A program made the position numbers and the translations under genes. From the NCBI RefSeq assembly GCF_037893015.1, contig NC_133663.1:220933753-220997752 (forward strand): a stretch of DNA of 64,000 nt. The letters run 5' to 3'. The notes under the pieces are model-generated. The model ran no database searches and had not been told where the DNA came from. It saw nothing but the letters and a program-made list of their open reading frames with translations. The DNA is from Macrotis lagotis (Eukaryota; Chordata; Mammalia; Peramelemorphia; Peramelidae). Below are positions 58,481 to 64,000 of this stretch, piece after piece. Each line of letters begins with the position of its first letter. Within the stretch, counting starts at the first letter, position 1.

Positions 58481-59049
58481 TTAGCAAGGAGGATAGTACA
58501 ACTGGATAGTAGATGACGGGAGAGGTGTAAAGTGTGAGAAACCTGAAAAGGCAGGAGGAACAGGTTATAAGGACTTATGAATGCCAAAGAGAATTATTTA
58601 TATTTGATCTTGGAGGTTATAGAGAACACTACAGATTAATGAGCAGAAGGAATGACCAGGTAGGATTTATGCTTTAGGAAAATTACTTTGATAGCTACTG
58701 AAGTGAAGAATAAATTGGTGTGTGGAAGGTCTTGAGTCAGAGAAAGCAATTGAAAGGTCAGTGCCATAATATAAGCAAAAGGGGATGAATTACACTGGTG
58801 GTTTTGAGACAGAAATAAACATCTCTCAGAGATGCTATGAAGGTTAGAAAATTTATTATCAGATTGAGTATGAGGAGTGAAAAGGAGTTAATGATGTTAT
58901 CATGGTTGTATATCTGAGTGAATGTGAGGAAGGTGGTGTCCTTGACACTGATAGGGATATTCAGAAGGGAGAACTTGCTGATAAATGCTTATTGAATGAA
59001 AGATAACTATCTAGTCTTCAAAAAATACATCATGTAATAGTAGGTATTC
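58393..59049 (+). repeat. Inverted duplication, left arm
   Basis: Reverse complement of 62478-63135, roughly nine bases in ten matching by eye. Shared landmarks: 'gattagcaaggagg', 'aatgaccaggtaggatttat', 'ccataatataagcaaaaggg', 'gaattacactggtggttttg', 'gagttaatgatgttat'. It contains antisense L2-like sequence plus the tip of the L1. Confidence 0.92.
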
Positions 59050-59174
59050 TTTGGAAATTGTTCTATAAAAGAGGAAAAAGTATTATGTTGATCTGTTATA
59101 TTATTTTAAAGATACGTTATTTTCCCCTGCATAACCTCAAATCCTTTGTCACAATGCTTCAATGTAAGAGAAAT

Positions 59175-59427
59175 GCTTTCAAGTCTTTATTCAAATTTAT
59201 TCAAATTCCATACCCGAGATTACAGAGTTCTCTATCCCATTAATCTTTTTGATTCTCTAGCTGTAATTTCATTTCTCTTGCTTCTGATAATTCTTCTTGT
59301 AATTTTATAATTTTCATTTCTAAATTCTTAATTGTTCCTCTGAGTAGTGTACAACAGCCTTTCTTAATTTCTGCTCTTCGTTCATATTTGAGAACTATAT
59401 CCTCAAGTTTCAAAAGGCTAATGGGAT
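59175..59427 (-). pseudogene. ANKRD26-like coiled-coil exon
   Basis: After a CTCTATACAG acceptor the minus strand reads PISLLKLEDIVLKYERRAEI, KKGCCTLLRGTIKNLEMKII, KLQEELSEAREMKLQLENQK, then D*WDRELCNL. ANKRD26 has SLKDVALKCELLIEKKK, KIKKMEDKVNVLQRELSETKEI and QLEHQKVEWERELCSLRF. This is the start of the long C-terminal coiled coil. One stop before WDREL, and the end is blurred by a repeated 'tttgaataaa'-type phrase. The exon encoding the next stretch (RRNADTLYEKIREQL in the parent) was not found between here and 55 kb. Confidence 0.87.
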
Positions 59428-59659
59428 CTGTATAGAGAAAAACACAAATAAATAAAAATATTAGTATTTTAAAATCTGTAGGATAGTAGCAATATTCTTA
59501 GAATTTAGAAACATTGGCACTGAAAAATAGTATCCCTATATAAAGCCAAAAGTTATACACAAAATATTATTTTGTCAATAAATTTGGTTGAATTGGAAAA
59601 TAATTTATCTCTTTGTCAGTGTGGACAATTAAAATAATCTCAGCTACATGTATTTAAAA

Positions 59660-62150
59660 TACTTTTATTATTTTTTCCAGTAATCATATTAAAAAGTTTT
59701 CAACATTCTTCCTTTTACAAGCTTTTGTGTTCCACATTTTTCTACCACCCTCCCTTCTTTCCCCCCTTCCCAAGGCACAAAGCAAACTGATATGGGGTAT
59801 ACAATTCTGTTTAATTTATGTTATCCTGTGAAAGAAGAATTAGAACTAAGGGGGAAAATCATAAAGAAAAATAAAAAATACATAAAAGAAGTTTTAAAAA
59901 GTAGACAAGTATGCTTTGTTCTGTTCAGAATTTGAAGTGTTTTTTCTGGTTATGGATGGTATTTTCCATAAATAGTCTCCCATAACTGTCTTTGAAGTGC
60001 TGAGAGTTGATTATTTCACAATGATGTTGTTAGTGCTTACAATGCATTTTTGATTCTGTCCACTTCATTCAGTATCAGTTAAGTTTTTTCAGGCCTTTCT
60101 AAAGACCAATCACACATGATTTTAAAGAACAATAATATTTCACAGTATTCATATACCATAGCTTGTTCAGTCATTCCCAAATGATGGACATCTTTTCAAT
60201 TTTCAGTTCTTTGCAACTACAAAAAGAGTTGCTATAAATATTTTTGTACATGTTTGTCTTTTTCCCTTTTTTAAGATTTGTTTGGGATAAAGACCTAGTA
60301 GGAATTTTGCTGGATCAAAAAGTATGTAAAGTTTCATACTGCCCTTTGGGAAATGTTCTCCAAAATACCTGAGACCAGTTCACAGCTACATTAACAATAC
60401 ATTAGTGTTCCAGTTTTCCCACAACCCCTCCAATATTGATCATTTTTCTTTTTTGCCTTCTTAACCAATCTGATATTTGTGATATGATACCTCAGAGTTG
60501 TTTTAATTTTCATGTCTAATCAATAAGGATTTGGAGCATTTTTTTCATGAGAGTATAGTAGTTTTAATTTCTTCAACTGAAAACTGCCTATTTATATCTG
60601 ACTATTTATCAGTTAGGGAATGACTTGAATTTCTCACAAATTTGACTCTTTTCCTCTATATATTTTAGGAAGGAGTCCTTTAATTAGAAACCCTCACTGT
60701 AAAATTTTTTTCCCCGTCTTTGTGCATTCTTTCTAATCTTGGCTTTCTAATCTTTCTAATCTTGCATTTATTTTTGCAAAAAATTTAATTCAATGTAGTG
60801 GAACTAGTCATTTTGTAATTTATTATGCTCTCTATCACTGGTTTGGTCATACACTTCTCCCCATTCTCCTGACTGGCTTATGGTATCACCATTTATGTTT
60901 AAATTCTCTACCCATTTTAAATTTATCTTGGTACAGGATGTACTTACGTTTTAGCATATTACTTTCCAGTTTTCCCAGCAGTTTTTGTCAAATAGTAAGT
61001 TCTTATTCAGAAGCTAGAATCTTTAGGTTTATTAAATAATCTAATACTGTAATCATTTTCTATTGCTTTATTTTTCCTAATATGTTCCACTGATCCACGG
61101 CTCTATTTCCTAACCAGTAACTGCCTATTTTTATGACTGCAACTTTATAACACAGTTTTAGATCTGGAACGGATAGGCCACATTCCTTTACAAATTTTTT
61201 TCTAATTTCATAGCTATTATTGACCTTTTGCTCTTACAGATGAATTTTCTTACTATTTTTTTCTAGCTCTATAAAAGAATGTTTTGGTAGTTTGATTGTA
61301 TGGCACTGAATAACTGGTTTAATTTAGGCAGAATTGTCATTTTAATTACTTTAGCTCTGTCAACTCATGAGTAATTGACTTTTCTTATGACTGTTTAGTT
61401 CTGACTTTGTGTGAAAAGTGTTTTAAAACTGTGTTCATATAATTGTTGGTTTGTCTGGTTTGTCTTGCATGGTAGATATCCAATATTATATGTTATCTGC
61501 AATTACTTTAAATGGAATTTTTCTTTGTAGCTCTTGTTATTGGGCTTTTTTGATAATATATGGTAATACTGATTTATGTGATTTTATTTTAACAACTTTG
61601 CTAAAATTTCTAATTGTTTCAATAAATAGTTTTTATTTGATTTTCTAGGGTTCTCTAAGTATAACATCATATTTTCTCCAAATGGGAATTTTGTTTCCTC
61701 ATTGCCTATTTAAATTCTTTAAATTTCTTTTTCTTGCTTTACTGTTAAACTTATCATTTCTAATGCAATATTGAATAATACAGTGATAATGGGCATACTT
61801 TTTTCATGGGAATACTTCTAGTTTGTCCCCATTACATATAATGTTTGCTGATGTAAAAACACTGATACTGCTTATCATTTTAAGGAAAACTCCATTTATT
61901 CCTAGAATCACTACTCTTTTTAATTGGAATGAGTGCTATATTATGTCAAAGTCTTTTTCACCATCTATTGAGATAATTTTATGAGTTCTGTTATTTTTGT
62001 TATTAACATGATCAATTTTGCAGCTTGCTTTTCTGATATTAAACCATTCCTGCCCACCTGGTATAAATACCACCTGATCATAGGGAATTATTTTAGTAGT
62101 AACTTTTTCTAATCCATTTGCTAAAATTCTATTTAAAATTTTTACATTGA
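59660..62150 (-). mobile_element. Old L1, antisense
   Basis: Decayed ORF2 in antisense: 3' UTR near 59700-59800, 'agtcattcccaaatgatgga' at 60170, 'tgatctcagagttg'-like signals at 60490 and RT-domain remnants to 62150 ('gataatgggcatac' at 61785). Many breaks. Confidence 0.85.
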
Positions 62151-62157
62151 TGACTTA

Positions 62158-62475
62158 AGGGTGGAGCCAAGATGGTAGTGTGAAGTTAGCACATGATATT
62201 CAGAAGGGCAAAGGGCTTTGAATTACGCAAGTATTAAGTACCCTGAAAAATTCAGCATATTTTGTCATGTGAAAAAGATGGATTGTCAATGAAATACAGG
62301 ACTTCCAACATTTTCTGATAAAAAGACCAAAGCTAAACAGAAAATTCAGTCTCCAAATACAAGACTCAAGAGATGTGTAAAAAAGGTAAACATAAAAAAG
62401 AGGGAAAATGCTATCACACTGTATACATCTCATTTAAAAACTGTATCTCTCTTAGGATAGTTAGAGGGCATTAAA
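62158..62475 (+). mobile_element. L1 deletion derivative: 5' end joined to ORF1 tail
   Basis: Starts AGGGTGGAGCCAAGATGGTA, the usual beginning of an L1 5' UTR. After about 50 bases it becomes the ORF1 3' end ('gatggattgtcaatgaaata', 'ctgataaaaagaccaaagct'), which aligns with 13650-13720 of the HAL1-like element. Most of the 5' UTR and ORF1 are missing. Confidence 0.6.
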
Positions 62476-62477
62476 GG

Positions 62478-63135
62478 GCATACCCACTATTACATGATGC
62501 ACTTTTTGAAGACTAGATAGTTATCGTTCAATCAACAAGCATTTATCAGCAAGTTCTCCTTTCTGAATATCCCTGTTAATGTCAAGGACATCACCTTCCT
62601 CACATTCAACCAGATATACAACCATAATAACATCATTAACTCCTTTTTACTCCTCCTTATCAAACTGATAATAAATTTTCTACATTCATAGCATCTCTCA
62701 GAGATGTCCATTTCTGTCTCAAAACCACCAGTGTAATTCCTCCCCTTTTGCTTATATTATGGCACTAGCCATTCAATTGCTTTCTCTGACTCAGTACCTT
62801 TCAAAACACCAATCTATTCTTCATTTCAGTAGCTACCAAAGTGATTTTCCTAAAGCATAAATCCTACCTGGTCATTCCTTCTCCTCATTAATCTGTAGTG
62901 TTCTGTATCATCTCCAAGATCAAATCTAAACTCTTCTCTTTGGCATCCAAAAGTCCTTATAACCTGGTTCCTCCTGTCTTTTCAGTTTTCTCACACTTTA
63001 CTCCTCTCCCCTCATTTACCATCCAGTTGCACTGACCTCCTTGCTAATCTTTATTTTTAAATATTATTTTTCTAATTATAGAAAAAGACAATTTTCAACA
63101 TTCATGTTTAAAAGATTGAGTATCAAATTTTGGCC
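62478..63135 (-). repeat. Inverted duplication, right arm
   Basis: Partner of 58393-59049. Its outer end stops inside the L1 tip sequence ('caacattcatg' at 63096), so it carries only the last 60-90 bases of that L1. Here the L2-like part is in sense orientation. Confidence 0.92.
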
Positions 63136-63299
63136 CTTTAAAAGTTGAAGGGATTGTTCTTAAAGGATATATGATATAAATGAGACATGAAGCAATTTAA
63201 TTACATGGGTGGGATATTCCCTACAGAGAGAGGAGAAGGAAGAGGGCATAGAGGATCTAAACATAAAGAAATCATGAAGTGACCTTATTTTACTAAATA
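63136..63299. other. Flank of the tandem repeat
   Basis: 'aatcatgaagtgaccttatt' at 63270 is a diverged first copy of the spacer that recurs at 63373 and 63698. Confidence 0.4.
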
Positions 63300-63690
63300 C
63301 TTTAGTTAAGGAGGTTTTTGGTACAATAGAGATAGAGGAAGGGAGTGTACTTCAAAAGGTTGAATTTAAAAAGATCACAAAATGATCTTACTTTATTTCA
63401 TCCTTTGTTAACAAGGGTTGTAGTGTTAAAGTTAGAGTACTAGAGGAACAGAGGGAGAGAGCGAGCCCAATATTTTAGTTAAGGAGGAGTGCAGTACTAT
63501 GGTTAGAATACTAAAGGGACATAGTGAGAGATATACCCGATACTTTTGTTTAAGAGGGTAGAAGTATGAAGGCTGGAACGTTTGGGGACAAGGGGAGAGA
63601 TTGAATCAGATATTTTGGTTAGGGTGGTTGTAGGGCTATGGTTGGCATACTATATATAGACACAGGGAGAGAGTGTATTTAGAGGGACAG
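63300..63690 (+). repeat. Degenerate tandem repeat, about 70-base unit
   Basis: Units start near 63300, 63404, 63473, 63544 and 63614 with TTT(A/T)GTTAAGG-like sequence, and each has an internal GGGACA/GAGAGA-type stretch. A 35-base spacer AAAGATCA(C/T)AAA.. precedes the run at 63373 and follows it at 63698. Confidence 0.65.
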
Positions 63691-64000
63691 GAAATGAAAA
63701 GATCATAAAGCGATGTTGCTTTACTTGATGTTTTGACTACAACTGAAAGAAATGTTGGGAGTGGGCTACAAACAGTTCATGAAATTATTTATTTTTGTAT
63801 GATGCTCATGAGGACTGTGTATGCGTGGAGGGTACTTGAAAAGTGAGGGTGGTATAAGTTGATTATAATCTGGTGTGATTTATGACTCTTGAGAAGTGTA
63901 TCCCTAATGGGACAGAATAGGTAATTTTACTTAATGACTAAGGCAATGCTACTTATTAGTCAGCAATCAAGCAAGCAAACAAGCAATCAAACTTTGGGAA
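63691..64000. other. No feature recognised
   Basis: A spacer copy of the tandem repeat to about 63740, then unrelated sequence ending in a short AAGCAA(A/T)C run. Confidence 0.4.

Noticed and set aside
58393-63135. The facing arms as two independent L2 insertions
   Set aside because: They are too alike for such an old family, and both include the tip of the same L1 beyond the L2-like part.

Overview
The window is mammalian nuclear DNA, AT-rich and dominated by retroposons. I read it as marsupial: it is full of the tRNA-derived SINE that begins GGGCAGCTAGGTGGC and of young L1 elements whose ORF2 end and short G-rich 3' UTR are of the marsupial type. Older MIR and L2 copies lie between them. 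I found no intact protein-coding gene. All recognisable host coding sequence is broken.

Three host gene families are present. (1) Exons of a plasma-membrane calcium ATPase lie on the minus strand at about 0-5.6 kb and 16.5-36.0 kb. They keep splice sites and introns, so they are unprocessed duplicates, and by remembered sequence they are closest to ATP2B4 (PMCA4). The order (second half of the protein upstream, first half downstream) means at least two tandem pseudogene copies. The exon with the phosphorylation motif and the exon after it have also been multiplied into a small array, and both visible catalytic exons share the change DKTGT to D(K/stop)KGT. (2) Exons of an ANKRD26-like gene, also on the minus strand, encode ankyrin repeats at 37.4-39.5 kb and the C-terminal coiled coil at 52.0-59.4 kb. 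The order is again inverted relative to the protein, so two tandem copies are likely. One ankyrin exon with its intron edges sits inside an old L1. (3) A nearly whole basigin (BSG) retrocopy with long 3' UTR, poly(A) tail and target-site duplication lies at 40.3-42.4 kb on the plus strand.

Layout: 0-5.6 kb ATP2B4-like copy II with its exon array; 6.1-12.4 kb a probable retroviral LTR and leader followed by AT-rich sequence without recognised genes; 12.4-14.8 kb an L1 ORF1-only (HAL1-like) element; 15-20 kb two ATP2B4-like hinge exons among SINEs and MIRs; 20.3-28.7 kb two minus-strand L1s with nested SINEs; 29-33 kb MIR and L2; 33-36 kb ATP2B4-like copy I array; 36.4-39.5 kb old L1 plus ankyrin exons; 40.3-42.4 kb BSG retrocopy; 43.9-47.8 kb a direct tandem duplication carrying an L1 in one unit; 48.6-51.5 kb a plus-strand L1; 52-59.4 kb ANKRD26-like coiled-coil exons; 58.4-63.1 kb an inverted duplication around an old L1; 63.3-63.7 kb a 70-bp tandem repeat.

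The window therefore looks like a segmental-duplication graveyard rather than a working locus. Its most informative features are the nested duplications and what they say about order of events. All family assignments come from remembered sequence; no search was run, and identities quoted are by eye.
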